Below, one piece after another: positions 1 to 11,736 of a stretch of DNA of 64,000 nucleotides. The first letter of the stretch is position 1. Each line of letters starts with the position of its first letter. Source of the DNA: Selaginella tamariscina (taxonomy: Eukaryota > Streptophyta > Lycopodiopsida > Selaginellales > Selaginellaceae); the NCBI GenBank assembly GCA_003024785.1, contig PUQB01000297.1:148530-212529 (forward strand), written 5' to 3'. The translations under genes and the position numbers were made by a program. The notes under the pieces are model-generated. The model was given only the letters and a program-made list of their open reading frames with translations, made no database searches and was not told where the DNA came from.

Positions 1-302
1 CATATTTATTAAAAAGTATAGTTAATCCAGATACTAGATTTCAAAACCGTTAGTGTGTTAATTTAGTAATCTTCTATAAATACTCTACATTTACTAAACT
101 TTATGAATAATAAAATAAAGCGTGTGTGCACACACATGCATTATGTATAACCACAGTCTTGGTTCTGCACATAATTAGCATGCAAATCATATATATATAT
201 ATTTTTTAGGTGGAACTAGGTTTGACTTAAGATTTAGCTGATTCGTATGTACGACGTGTGTAAGTGGCTAGTGAGGCATTGCCCTTTTGCTAAAATATTA
301 AA

Positions 303-1772
303 GATTAGAACATAATTATTATTTTTAATCTTACATATCAGAACTTCATTTGTAATCCGTGACAAGCTATACTTTTTTGGTTAGTTAGAGTAATATAACA
401 TAAATCCTTTTAAATCTTGTACACAACAAATAATATGTAAATAAGTAGACTTGACTTGTTACATATATTATATATGGTTATACATACACAACCTAAATAC
501 AGATATTTTAAAATTTCTCAATAAAGCTATGTGTGTTTGTGTTATATATATAAAGTAATATAAACTCCTGTATTACATGGTTATGAATATATGTTTCTTG
601 TTATATAAATCGTTTTATAAATTTTAATTTATGCATAATTTAAATTGTCCAGGGAAGATCTCGCATGTCATTTAGATATATATAAGCACGCACACAATAA
701 AATAGACTTTTAGAATATATTAATAATTATTTATATGTGATAAGAACAGTAAAAATAATTAAGTAATTATAAATAAATTGACTACACATAATGCTTTCAT
801 ATTATTCTAATGAAGTCCTATAAACATTTCGTTACACGCATTAAATGTAAAAACGTTTTCCAATTAAAAAAAAATTTAATGTAAATTTTTTATTATTGTT
901 GATTTAGAAATAAAACATGTAGAATTTCTATATAAATGAGTATTTACGTACATGTATACTCCTATTTTTTCTAATACATTGTGTTAGTATATTATATGAT
1001 TTATGTGTATGTTAGAAAATAAAATTTAAAAGAATAAAATTGTTTATTTACTCATACATGCGAAATATGTGTGTAAGAAAGAGATTTTGCAAAGTTATAC
1101 AAATAAAAATTCATACGGAAAGACATGTTAGAAAATAAATAAATTATGAAGAGTATTACTTATGTTATATTATTTGTTTTATATATACACTATATAATTT
1201 AATTTTTTTATGCATTTGCATTTAAATTTTAAACGTAAAGATACTTATTGAATTATCTCAGACATGTTCGTGTATTACGAATAGTAAAGATTAATATTGT
1301 AAGTCATTAAGGGGGTGTAGCGGTTAATCAGACAATTTGTAGGCGATGGTTCGAGTCTGGACTTTTCTACTACTCGAATCCGGGTTCAAATCCCGGCACC
1401 TCCATTATACTTTTTTAAAATATGGAAAGTATATATAAATCAAATAATCTAGATTATATATATACAACAAATATATATGAGTAATATTATTTAGCTTTTT
1501 CATACATAGTTGAGATATTCTACTCTTACAAATATAAAAATACAAATGCTAAAATTTTTTAAAAGTAATTCTTATACTAGTCTATTAAATCATTTTTTTT
1601 GGGAAAGTTCATACAACACAAAATCATATGTATTTGGAATATAGTATTTAACTACATATAGTATATATTTTATAGGTATATATTGTATATAAACAAATAC
1701 ATAATTGATTGTATTGTACAATAAAAATATATGTACAATTAATATTGTTTAATTAGAGTGCTATCTTATATA
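303..1772 (+). repeat. Palindrome A-S-A', left arm (module A)
   Basis: An AT-rich arm of about 1.47 kb whose reverse complement reappears at 2603-4018, with small indels over the whole length. Landmarks shared by both arms are a stretch ending in AAACTCCTGTATTACATGG (near 565-581), the AGATCTCGCATGTCAT segment near 657 and the tRNA-derived module at 1311. No coding potential is visible. A direct copy lies at about 19.98-21.14 kb and an inverted one at 48.5-50.1 kb, so this is a dispersed module and not a one-off hairpin. Bases 1-302 also match 19.48-19.97 kb, so the family extends to the window edge. Confidence 0.85.
1311..1404 (+). other. tRNA-derived module, type 1
   Basis: This 94-base segment has tRNA-like ends. 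A seven-pair acceptor stem forms between GGGGGTG (1311-1317) and CACCTCC (1397-1403), followed by A. A perfect five-pair T stem, CCGGG/CCCGG, encloses TTCAAAT (1380-1396). An A-box-like TAGCGGTTAATC follows the 5' acceptor strand. A second B-box-like GGTTCGAGTC lies internally at about 1349. No standard anticodon arm can be drawn, so it is more likely a tRNA-derived repeat or tRNA pseudogene than a working tRNA. It sits inside palindrome arm A and has an inverted partner at 2989-3064. Confidence 0.75.
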
Positions 1773-1801
1773 TATATTATATATAAGTGTTGTGTTGTGT
1801 G

Positions 1802-1832
<31 letters not shown>

Positions 1833-2602
1833 AAAGTTTAAAAGTTAGTAACTCTTTCTAGTAACAAGCTCCATGTTTCAGATCTAGAACGTTTAAATTA
1901 AAAAAATTAAATATTATGCATCATAAGCTATTATTAATATATTATATATTTTTTATGATTAAAAATTAAATTAAATTTAAATTAGCACATCCTCTTAAAT
2001 ATAGTTCATTATCAATATCTAATTAAACACATGATATTTATTAAAATATTATAATAATATTAATTCTTTTTTAAACTTTAACTGCCATCCATTCATATTT
2101 TTCACAATTATAATTTTTATAAGATTATTAATTTTTAAAGTTAAATTAAAACGAAGTTATTCAACTATGATATATTCTTAAACTATACTTTATCTTAAAT
2201 ATAATATATTCTTAACATATTTAACCATTTCTTAATAAAGTTTATTAATTAAGACATATTAACTTCATATTATACTTTATTGCTGACTTATTCTAAATTA
2301 AGAACATTATTATACTTTTTTTTAAAAACTTATATTATTTATCATTTCCATTTCAATTAAACTATATTTTGTATGTTGAGAAAAATCACTTGCGTGCATA
2401 ATTATATAAAAGTGAACATCTTATACTTCAAATGCATGGAAACATACTCTAAATATGTTTGTGTAGAAATGTTGTATCGTACACTTTATAGTGACCATAA
2501 TTTATGTATCAACATGTATGCACAGACACACATGCATATGGATTGTGTATTGCTTGTTGGGCACAACACACATGCATACACATATCATATTTTCTATATA
2601 TA
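1773..2602. repeat. Module S, central segment of palindrome A-S-A'
   Basis: About 830 bases between the two A arms. They are not inverted copies of each other. The same segment, in the same orientation relative to A, follows module A at 21.14-21.96 kb, where it leads into module B and not into an inverted A. Its 3' part recurs at 53.58-53.78 kb. It ends with a stretch rich in ACACACATGCATA. The short ATG frames here are AT-biased and show no family resemblance, so I see no gene. Confidence 0.75.
1789..1829. repeat. GT microsatellite
   Basis: A run of GT dinucleotides with a few irregular TGTTG units at its left edge. It lies at the junction between the A arm and the S segment. The related copies at 21.14 and 48.9 kb have lost it or keep only a short CA remnant. 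Confidence 0.9.
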
Positions 2603-4018
2603 GTACTCTAGTTAATCGAATATTAATTGTACAATATAGATTTTATTGTACAATACAATCAATTATGTATTTGTATAATATATTACATATATACGTGTAA
2701 AAATATATTTTATGTAGTTAAATACTATATGCCAAATACAAATGGTTTATTATTTATTTATATATGAACTTTCCCAAAAAAATGATTTAATAAACTAGTA
2801 TAAGAATTACTTTTCAAATTTGTTAACATTTGTATTTTTTATATTTAGGAGTTTACAACACATTAGAATATCTCAAACTATGTATGAAAAAGCTAATAAT
2901 ATTACTCATACATTATTTGATGTATATATATAATCTACATTATTTGATTTAATATATAAAATACTTTCCATATTTAAAAAAAGTATAATGGAGGTGCCGG
3001 GATTTGAACCCGGATGTCGAGTCAGTATAGAAAAGCCCAGACTCGAACCGTCGTTTACACCCCCTTAATGATTAATATTTACCCCCTTAATGACTTATAA
3101 ATATTAATCGATTACTATTCCTAATAAACAACAATATGTCTTGAGATAATTCAGCAAGTATTCTTTATGTAATTTAAATTATAATGCTGATGTGCAAAAA
3201 ACATTAATTAATAGTGTATATATAAAACATTTATTTTTATATACATAAGTAATTTATTTATTTTTCTAACATGTCTTTCCGTATGAATTTTTCATTTATA
3301 TAACTTTCAAAAATCTCACACATATATTTGCATGTATAAGTAAATAAATCATTTTTTATTCTTTTAAATTTTATTTTTTAACATACACATATTTAATATA
3401 CAACACCTCTCTCACACATGTATTAAAAAAAAAAGTAGAAGTATACATGTACATAAATACTCATTTATATAGAAATTCTACATATTTCTAAATCACATAA
3501 ATAAAAATTTACATTAAATTCTTCTTAATTGAAAAACGTTTTTACATTTAACGCATGCAAGGAATGTTTATAGGACTTCAGTAGAATAATATGAAAGCAT
3601 TATACGTAGTCAATTTATTTATAATTACTTAATTTATTTTACTTGTTTTATCACATATAAAATTATTAATATTCTTAAAGTCTATTTTATTATGTGTGTG
3701 TGTTTATTATATATGACATGCGAGATCTTCCCTGTACAATTTAAATTATGCATAAAGTAAAATTTATAAAACGGTTTATATAACAAGAACATATATTCAT
3801 AACCATGTAATACAGGAGTTTATATTGGTGTGTTTGTCTACTTTTATATATATAGACACACACACAGCTTTATTGGGAAATTAAGTTTACTTATTTACAT
3901 ATCATTTGTTGTGTATAAGCTTTAAAAGGATTTGTGGTTATATTACTCTAGGCTTTGTCACGGATTACAAATGAAGTTTTGATATGTAAGATTAAAAATA
4001 ATAATTATGTTCTAATCA
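2603..4018 (-). repeat. Palindrome A-S-A', right arm (inverted module A)
   Basis: Read on the minus strand, this arm matches 303-1772 in order, including both flanks of the tRNA-derived module. By eye the arms differ at many scattered positions and small indels, so the palindrome is not freshly made and not held identical by recent gene conversion. The arm ends abruptly at about 4018, where sequence unrelated to the left flank (module E) begins. No gene is seen. Confidence 0.85.
2989..3064 (-). other. tRNA-derived module, type 1, with internal deletion
   Basis: The inverted partner of the module at 1311. It keeps both acceptor strands (GGGGGTG and CACCTCC-A on the minus strand), the perfect CCGGG/CCCGG T-arm and the internal GGTTCGAGTC box. 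It has lost about 26 bases carrying the A-box-like part. With that box gone it is unlikely to support tRNA-type transcription. Confidence 0.7.
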
Positions 4019-4810
4019 TTTTAATATATACACATACATATATAGACATGCATGTAAAATTATTTTTAATTAATATATATTTAATTAATAAGAAACAATA
4101 AATTCATGCACATACATGATGCATAAATAAAATAATTATTTATACATTTTATACATTTTGTGTGTTTATTAAATGAAAGTTTATAACTATAGCATAAAAT
4201 TAAAAGCTTATATTTGCATGTGAGAAAAGAGTGCATGCATCCTGATCAAAACCCTTCTTAAAAAGATTACATTTGATATAAAGAGGTTTTACCCATGCCA
4301 AAGCATATAAACTATGTTTTATTATTCTCAAGTCTTTAATGTAGATGGATATATATGTCTTTTATTATATATATGTGTGTTTGTGTGTGTTAATAAGAAA
4401 CTAAGTTGTATCTACCACCCAAAGTCTTAACATCAAGAAATGATAATAATATAAAAAAGGAATATATGTATAATAACTTAAATTATTTCAAATATTTTTA
4501 TTTCAATATATTTAAGAAGTTATTATTTAAATAATAAATTTATGATTAATTTAAATAAAAAATTGACAAGTGAACTAGTTTAATTCCTGATACAACCAGG
4601 TTTTTGCACAATCCAAGTACATACATACGTCTATGTGTATCTCCAACCATTGTTATGTGTTGCAGCCCCTCTTTCTCACAATTTATTTTTATGATATATG
4701 TGTATACATAGTATACTATTTTATAATTGTATACTTGTGAGAATATCTAAATAAAAATATATTGAGAAAGTTATAAGGAAATTTAAAAAAATTACGAAAG
4801 AAGGTACTAG
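4019..4810 (+). repeat. Module E, first copy (empty-site paralog)
   Basis: AT-rich DNA repeated in direct orientation at 6020-6755 and, in inverted form, at about 39.15-39.36 kb. A segment near 4760 reads ATTGAGAAAGTTATAAGGAAA without interruption. In the second copy the same point is split by Gypsy A, so this copy shows the state before insertion. No coding content. Confidence 0.75.
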
Positions 4811-5258
4811 GCTGCTGGGATTTGAACCCAGAAGTAATAATTAGAGACCGAAACATTCTACATACCTTTTGATTCGAAGGAATGTTTAAAGTTTATTCAT
4901 GGGGCTAAATACAAGTGTACATAAAAACATCCAACGGATTTATATAAACCTACTTTTATTCCTATCGTTAAGTATTCGAAGAAGAAAGTAATCGATTCAG
5001 ACCTTTACGGGTCTAGTCTCTCGCCCGGATACTGTCTCGAGCTTCAATCTCCAAACCACAACTCACAAGCACATACCAAAGAAAAGCAAACACAAACAAA
5101 CGAGGCCAAACCAATTTGCAGCCCTTTTGATTTGTTATGTTGGAAAGTTAGAAGTTTATTCTAGGGGCGATTTACATACAACAAGTCCTTCCAGATTTTG
5201 CTCTAGTTTTATTCCTAATCGCAATCATACCTCTCACACCACTCGGGGACAAATAATT
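4808..5258 (-). other. tRNA-derived module, type 2, interrupted by a short LTR-like element
   Basis: The 3' half lies at about 4811-4867 and carries a T-arm CTGGG/CCCAG around TTCAAAT on the minus strand. The 5' half lies at about 5228-5256 and reads as CCGAGTGGTGTGAGAGGTA on the minus strand. Joined across the gap, it parallels intact type-2 modules at 51.79 and 52.60 kb. The intervening 360 bases are annotated separately. Family placement rests on the match of both halves and is fairly secure; function is unlikely. Confidence 0.55.
4868..5227. mobile_element. Putative TRIM-like short LTR element
   Basis: Two direct repeats of about 90-105 bases, at roughly 4868-4975 and 5128-5227, bracket about 150 bases of non-coding DNA. 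Both share the order AGTTTATTC, GGGGC and TTTTATTCCTA. The right copy starts TGTTGGAAAG and ends CAATCA. The pentamer TACCT lies at 4863-4867 and again at 5228-5232, consistent with a five-base target duplication. The insertion splits a tRNA-derived module. The repeats are clearly diverged, so this is old. A chance direct repeat is the alternative. Confidence 0.45.
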
Positions 5259-5360
5259 TGAAAACAAACCTTGCATATTTAATAATGATTTTTATTTATT
5301 TATTTTAAAAGAAACCTTACATATTTAGTAATGATTTCTATTTATTTACATTCTATAGAA

Positions 5361-5447
5361 AGGGGTGTAGTGGTTAATTCTCCACGTGGAGTTCGAGTCA
5401 GGGTGTTTCTTACTGACTCGATTCGGGTTCAAGTCCCGGCCGTCCCA
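5361..5447 (+). other. tRNA-derived module, type 1 variant
   Basis: Starts AGGGGTGTAGTGGTTAATTC and ends with a T-arm TCGGG/CCCGG around TTCAAGT, then CCGTCCCA. It contains the palindrome CTCCACGTGGAG and a nine-pair hairpin TCGAGTCAG/CTGACTCGA, together replacing a normal anticodon arm. It lies in sequence matching the outer part of module C, where copies at 23.6 and 52.7 kb keep only a degenerate version. Confidence 0.65.
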
Positions 5448-5724
5448 GTATCTTTTATTTTTTATGTATAAACAATCAGTGTATGTGCAGTTCCAGTAAT
5501 ATTATTTCTTTAAAATGTTCCAGTAAGTTCTTTATTCATTTGTTATGTGAAAACACAATTCTTGATGTTTGAGAAAGGAATCTCTTGATATAGCTTACAA
5601 ACTTTTATATAACATTAAATTTCCACATATTATTTGTTATGCATATCTAAATATTAATGTATAACTGGGAATTGTAAAAAACTTTGCTCTACCCTGACGA
5701 ATTGTACCTGTGTGTGTGTGTGTG

Positions 5725-5769
<45 letters not shown>

Positions 5770-6019
5770 TGTATGTACCCAAACCAGAACAGAGTATACT
5801 ATATACATGGCGTACGTTAGTGACATAAGACTTCTTAAGCTTATTTATACATCAAATAAATACACAAATATATACATACACACAGAGACTTGGATGGTTG
5901 AATGAACTATGCCACACACAAACACGCACACCACATTAAAAAAAAATGTATATTATTGCATATATATACATATGTATGGTATACATAGACAATAGTTGTA
6001 GAACATAACAAATAACAAA
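5448..6019 (+). repeat. Outer part of module C and flank, no gene
   Basis: Bases 5448-5690 match the outer right part of module C at 52.8-53.13 kb, including a CCAGTAAGTTCTTTATTCAT stretch and the ACTTTTATATAACATTAA stretch. Bases 5790-5860 match, inverted, 39.53-39.60 kb. A short frame at 5684-5905 starts in this module and runs through the microsatellite; I do not regard it as a gene. Confidence 0.6.
5709..5769. repeat. Compound microsatellite GT-CT-TA-GA
   Basis: Four dinucleotide runs in series: TG, then TC, then TA, then GA. The TC and GA runs on either side of the TA run are complementary, so the unit can fold as a perfect hairpin. Confidence 0.9.
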
Positions 6020-6755
6020 TGATGAATATGCATACATACACATACATATATATACATGCACGTATAATTATTTTCTTAATTAACATATGTTATTAATTAA
6101 TAGGAAACAATATATTCATGCACATACGTGACGCATAAATAAAATAATTATTTATACATTTTACTTTTTATATACATTTTGTGTGTTTATTAAAACAGAA
6201 GTTTATAATTATAGCATAAACTAAAAGCTTATATTTGCATGTGAGAAAAGAATGCATGCATCCCGACCAAACCCTCTCTTAAAAAGATTATGATATAAAG
6301 AGGTTCTACCTATGCCAAAAGCAATAAAGCTATGTTTGTTATTCCCTAGTCTTTAATGTGGATATATACATATATATAAATATATATTTTGTGTGTGTGT
6401 GTGTTAAGATGAAAATAAATTGTATTTACCACCCAAAGTCTTAACAAGAAATGATAATAATATAAAAAAAGGAATATACGTATAATAACCTAAATTATTT
6501 CAAATAGCATATATATTTAAGAAGTCATTTAAATAATAAGTTTATGATTAATTTAAATAAACAATTGACAAGTGAACTATTTTAACTACTGATACCATGA
6601 GAGTTTGCACAATCCAAGTACGTATATATGTCTGTGTGTATCTCCAACCATTGTTATGTGTCTCAGCCCGTCTCTCTCACAATTATAATTGTTATGACAT
6701 ATGTACATAGGATATTTTTTCTTGTGAGAATATTTTAATATAATTATTGAGAAAG
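6020..6755 (+). repeat. Module E, second copy, interrupted by Gypsy A
   Basis: A direct repeat of 4019-4760 with scattered changes. The match stops at 6755, where Gypsy A begins. It resumes at about 12048 on the other side of that element with AAAGTTATAAGAAATTTT, as in the first copy. The E modules are about 2 kb apart and look like a direct duplication that predates the retrotransposon. Confidence 0.75.
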
Positions 6756-6976
6756 TGTGACAATACGACAGATACGGATACAAATAAGGATCATTAAACT
6801 TATTTAAGTCCAATGTAAGGATATGGACGTGGATAAGGGTCACTAAAATTAGCTAAATCTAAATTTGGTTTTACTTATAATATATAAGGGAGAATGTGAT
6901 GAGACTAAGCCTCTTGTCTTGTGATGATCTTTGTAATCTATTTTAGTTCTTGTCTTCTTGACTTGGTTCTTAATAA
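6756..6976 (+). repeat. Gypsy A 5' LTR
   Basis: Starts TGTGACA and shares with the 3' LTR a series of GGATAC, AAGGATCA, TTATAATAT and CTTGACTTGGTTCTTAA blocks. It is about 220 bases long against 311 for the 3' LTR, which has extra internal repeats of the GGATA-type unit. The 3' edge is uncertain by a few bases. No clear primer-binding site starting TGG follows it. Confidence 0.7.
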
Positions 6977-7239
6977 TTTAAACTAGAATACTTTTTTATT
7001 CCTTATTTCAAGTTTTGAAGTTCTTAACATGTCTTCTGTTGATGCAGAACTCCTTGCATAATAGTTTTAATAACTACAACTTAAGAATTAACGGCTACGA
7101 CATGATTTATAGCGATAATCATCATTATCACGGGTTCCAGAATCAAAAGTCAACCTACCAACTAAGTTTGATGGCTCAAGGTCACAATTTTAGGGTTTTA
7201 TAAATTAAGTTCAATTTAGTCTTTTGGCTACACCCGCAC

Positions 7240-7860
7240 CAATACCTTACGGCTATAGCACAAGCGGGTCTTGTAGGCACACTCCTCACCAGTGCAGCTT
7301 TGAAGTGGTTGCACCTTTACTTAAAAAGGACTCACCACTCTTGAAATCATGAGATTTGTTTTTTCCAAGCTTTTGAAGCTACCTTCAGCGATCTTAATTG
7401 TGAGCACATAGGAATAACTAAGTTCCCATGACTACGGCAAGGTTCTTACGTAGCATTCAAATATGCTTTTGACTTTCAATTACTTTTATACGACATCAAT
7501 TGCGACGACACTGCCTTCCATAATAAGTTCAAATAAGGTTTATGTGATGTTGTCAAGGATCTCCTATTCACTCTCAAGGACTCAAATTTTCTAGACAGCT
7601 ATTGCTTAAGCAGTTCGTTACAATAATCAACTTTTTGAGCTATGTCAAGAGAAATGTTCCTGACAAGTATTTTGTATTCCAACTTTAATAATGCAAGAGC
7701 CACTGGCAACTTTATCTTTTAAAACCAAACCGATGCAAGTGAATGTTTTTCAACCACGGGGCCACTGACACAAGCCGAGCGATAATAACATCTTTAAACA
7801 AACTTGTGTTTATATTGTGATAAGAATGGACACTGAATTGCTAAGTGCCCAAGTCGACAA
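7240..7860 (+). pseudogene. Gypsy A gag remnant with zinc knuckle
   Basis: Conceptual reading with frame changes gives a retrotransposon gag core. It includes LLTSAALKWLH near 7280, an FEATFSDLNCEHI stretch near 7370 and FQLLLYDIN near 7480. At about 7801-7854 a CCHC knuckle reads CLYCDKNGH, then a stop, then IAKC. The knuckle would bind the element's RNA in the virus-like particle. Several stops and at least two frame shifts separate these parts. Confidence 0.65.
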
Positions 7861-8031
7861 CAATTCAAGTAAGGTGGTGGATGGTCCCTTGGTTGAGTTA
7901 GGAAATGAGGAGGTCCAATTCAAATAGGAGCACTTTAATTGGACCATTGAAAGTCTACTTTAAATATCTCTTTTTCAACGACAGTTCTACCTGTGATCTG
8001 AGCAACAAACACCAATAAACCTTTTTTACAT

Positions 8032-8325
8032 TTGATTACTATGTTGACATCTAATGATATTCAAGTTAATGTAGCAACTTTACTTGACAGTGGTACAACT
8101 AGTAACTTTATTGACCACCTTTTCATCCAACAACATATTTTAAAGCTTCATCCGTGTTCCAATCCTATTAAGTTAATGGTTGCTAATGGAAGACTAATGA
8201 CATCTGGCGATATTACTAAAGAAACAATGTCTCTTATGGTCACCATCAATAAAATCTTATGCTTGGTCTCCTTTAATATCACTTTAATTCTTAACACTCC
8301 TATTATTCTTGGTCTTCCTTAGTTT
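8032..8325 (+). pseudogene. Gypsy A aspartic protease domain
   Basis: A 96-residue open segment with a retropepsin-like active site, LLDSGTTSNFID at about residues 18-29, and the C-terminal ILGLP that in this family precedes a Trp. The active-site Asp and Ser-Gly are kept (DSGT in place of the common DTGA or DTGS). A stop at 8320-8322 separates it from the downstream polymerase. Confidence 0.7.
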
Positions 8326-8757
8326 GAAACCCTCAATTCGCATATTAATTAGACCTTGGTTATTTCTGCTTTAGCTTTTGTTCTGTCTCTGACTCTTAGC
8401 CATATCTTGGCAATTCTAACTCATTGCAGTACCTCTGCAACTCTAACTCCTTGCCGCATTTTGGCACTTTTAGTTCCTAGCAACACTTTTGCATCTTTGT
8501 CTTTGGCTTCGACTCTAATTCTGACTCTGATTTTGACTTTGAATCAAACACTAATTCAACTTCATCTTTGACATTGATTTGACTTCATCTCTATCTCTGG
8601 CTTTGATCATGACTTTGGCCCGACAACGTCTTACATCTCTGACAACATTAGCTTCGACTTTGACCTCGACTTCGAGGACATTGCCAATCCATATCTTGAT
8701 TATTTATTTGGAAAATTTATCCATGCTAGCCATATTCAATCTGACACAGTTTTTACT

Positions 8758-9500
8758 ATGATGGTGACTACATCTTTAACATTTGCTCCAACATTTGCTC
8801 CTAGTTTCTTGCCATTTGCATATTATGAGTTTACAGATGTATTTGATAAGGTCCAAGCTAGCCATCTTTCTAAACATCGTTCATATAACTATCTGATTGA
8901 TATTATTGAAGGTAAGAGACCTCCATTTCGTTTGATCTATAGTCTTTTTCCACTTGAGCTTGAAGCTTTGCGGGAATACATTAATGACAACCTAATTATC
9001 AATTTCATTCGTCATTCCAAGTCTCCAACTAGTGCCCCTATCTTCTTCATCAAGAAAACTTTCTAATTGGTGGTCGATTATCGCAAGTTGAATAAGATCA
9101 CCATTCATAACCAGTATTCTCTACCTCTTATTTATAAGATTCTTAAGCGTCTTCATGGGCCCACTACTTTACGAAGATTGACCTTTGAGGTGCCTATAAT
9201 ATGCTCTATATTTTCCCTGGTGACAAATAAAAGACTGCTTTTCATACATGCTATAGACATTTTGAGTACACAGTGATGCCTTTCAAGTTAACCAATGCAC
9301 TTGCGGTTTTTCAACATATGGCCAATGATATTTTTCATGACTTTCTTGACTCGTTTATGATTATCTATTTAAAAGGACATCTTTCTTTTTTCAAAGACAG
9401 AGGGACATCAGTAACATGTCAGTCAAATTCTGAAAAGACTTGGGCAACATGGTCTCTACACCAAGTTGGAGAACTGTCAGTTTCATCATGAATAAGTTAA
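8758..9500 (+). pseudogene. Gypsy A reverse transcriptase remnant
   Basis: Three consecutive open pieces, separated by stops or frame changes, match the gypsy reverse transcriptase. The first has the YYEFTDVF lead-in and the SAPIFFIKK block. The second, from 9067, has VVDYRKLNKITI and NQYSLPLI. The third, from 9273, has [13 protein letters not shown]. The catalytic Y-x-D-D is lost: after SFMIIYL the sequence reads KG. The polymerase cannot be active. Confidence 0.8.
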
Positions 9501-9649
9501 GTTTTTGGGATATGTGTCATGCACTGAAATCTCTATGGACCTGGCCAAGGTGTGCACAATTTTAAGTGGAAAATGCCAAAGTCAACTTCAGATGTCTAGT
9601 GTTTCCCCGGCTTCACTATTTTCTATCGATGCTTCATTAAGGACTTCTC

Positions 9650-10150
9650 CAAAATTGTGCTTTCATTGAATCAACTCACCAAGAAAGAGGTTCTGTTCAA
9701 GTGGTCTATAGAGGTTGAGAATGCGTTTATCACACTCAAGTTTGTTTTTACCTCGGCTCTAATCTTATTTCACCCCGAGCCGGCCAAACCTTTTGTGATG
9801 GAGACAGATGTTTTTGAATTTACTTTGGGTGGTATTCTAAATTAGTAAGGCTTTGACAATGATCTACACCCTGTAGCATTCTACTTGTGCAAGTTCATGG
9901 TTGTGGAGATCAACTATGAGATTCATGACAAAGAACTTCTAGCTATCGTGAATTATTTTCAAGAGTGACAAAGGTTTCTTGAAGGCTTCTCGCACAAGGT
10001 AACCATCTTTAGTGATCACTGGAATTTGATTTATTTCTCTCAAGCTCAAGTTCTGAATTGATGTCAAGCTCGTTGGACCCATTAAATCCTCTCTCGATTC
10101 AACTTTGAATCAAGTATTAACCTAGCACTTAGCAAGTTCAATCTGGCACA
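9650..10150 (+). pseudogene. Gypsy A RNase H remnant
   Basis: The open piece at 9657-9845 contains FKWSIEVENAFITLK and then the RNase H start PFVMETDVFEFTLGGIL, where METD stands in the place of the catalytic Asp block. After a stop, reading continues with the [12 protein letters not shown] motif near 9920, which carries the catalytic Glu, and a degenerate dispersed tail. It would remove the RNA strand during reverse transcription; here it is broken. Confidence 0.65.
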
Positions 10151-10459
10151 CTTTCACGACAAGTGTAATTTAGCACTACATTTGGTGACATCGAGTTTGA
10201 CCAGCAAAAGTAGGTGGTACTTAGTCTTCAAACGCCTCCCAAGCACTTGCCGTTCATGTTGCACTCTTCGACTCCAACCTTCTTGACACTATCCATTCTA
10301 CACTTGTCTTTGATTCGCTGGCTCAAGATATCTTAAGTTACCTCGCAGGTAACACTCTGTTTGTCTGACGACTCAACTATGATCTATTCTAATTCACCAA
10401 CAGTTTATTTCTCCATAATGACTTGGTTTATGTTCCATCGAGTGACACTCGACTTCAAG

Positions 10460-11110
10460 TGTTGTAGTCTCCACTCCAATTGCTGGCCACTTTAGCATTA
10501 AGAAAACAGTGGAACTAATTAGCCGTAATTATTTGGTGGCCCTGACTACATCAATTGTGGAAGAGTTTATTTGTACTTTTGACATTTATGATGGCTCTAT
10601 AAATTTTTGTCATCGCTTCTATGGTCTCCTTCAACCACTTCCAACTCTAATAACACCTTAGTCTTGCATCTCAATGGATTTGTAATTGATTTGTTACCAA
10701 CTCAAGGATTTAATGCCGTTTTCATCATTGTGGACCGTTTTTACTAAGATGGCTCACTTCATGCCGTGTACGAAGATTATTTTTAACGAAGAAACATATG
10801 ACTAGGTTATAAAGGATGTTTTTGGCTACACAGACTCCCCGATAACATTATTAGTGATCGTGGTCCGCAGTTTATCACCAAGTTATGGTAACAACTTCTT
10901 AAGCTACTTAAGATCAAGAGGTTGTTATCTTTGGGTTATCATCCAAAATCTGATGGTCAATCGGAATGTACTATTCAGACGCTCGAACAATATTTACAGT
11001 GCTTTATCAACTACCAACAAAATAATTAATTACTGCTATTGTCTTTAGCTGAGTTTCCTACACAACTCCAAGCATCCATCAATTGGGATGTCACCTTCTA
11101 TGCCTTAACA
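10460..11110 (+). pseudogene. Gypsy A integrase core remnant
   Basis: Translation across frame changes shows the integrase catalytic core: a SMDFVIDLLP block with the first Asp (near 10674), VDRF, then DNIISDRGPQF with the second Asp (near 10840-10875), then GYHPKSDGQSECTIQTLEQ with the catalytic Glu (near 10940). All three acidic positions of the D-D-E triad can be found, but in different frames with stops in between. Confidence 0.7.
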
Positions 11111-11469
11111 GGTCAACATCCACAATAGAGTTTCGATATGCATGGGGGTTCGATAAATCCATTTGCTAAAGATCAACTTGATGGTCTCCAACCTATCCAA
11201 GCTACACTTCATCATATCTTTTGAAGGCACAAGAACATTAGAAGACAATTATCGATTGGTATCGTAAGGACAATCCAATTTATCATGTTGGTGAGCAGGT
11301 TTGGCTTCTTTGATGTAACATTAAAACTACGCAGCCTTGTGGAGAGTTCAACTATCAACACCTCGATTCATGCCATATCAACAATGTGGCCTATTGGTTG
11401 GAACTTCCTTCCTTAATACACATCATCAGGTATTCTACATTTCTCTTCTTGAGTCGTATCATTTGAATA

Positions 11470-11720
11470 TGCTTCCTGATCGAACTTTATCACCTCCAAC
11501 TTTAATTACAATTGATAACGATTTAGAATATGAAGTTAATGAAATCTTGGACTCCAAATTCTTCGTCGCTGACTTTATTACTTCATCGACTAGGTTAGCT
11601 ACCCTCCAAGTAAATGTTCTTGGAAACCTGCAGTGAATCTACAACATGTTTGCAATGCCATTAATAAGTTTCATCGCAAGTATCTGGACAAGCCCTCTGG
11701 GGCAACAGAAGAGAGAGAAG
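11470..11720 (+). pseudogene. Gypsy A C-terminal chromodomain
   Basis: The piece ending at 11636 contains PPTLITIDNDLEYEVNEIL, the usual start of a retrotransposon chromodomain. The continuation lies in another frame: LYYFID, a TAG stop where the aromatic-cage Trp is expected, then SYPPSK. A third frame, from about 11628, gives WKPAVNLQHVCNAIN and FHRKYLDKPSG. Chromodomains of these elements bind histone marks and steer integration; this one is disrupted by two frame changes and two stops. Confidence 0.75.
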
Positions 11721-11736
11721 GTGGAAGAGGGAGTGG

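Noticed and set aside
1311-1404. Functional tRNA gene
   Set aside because: Acceptor stem and T-arm are good, but no anticodon arm of normal shape can be drawn and there is a second B box. The same holds for the other type-1 copies.
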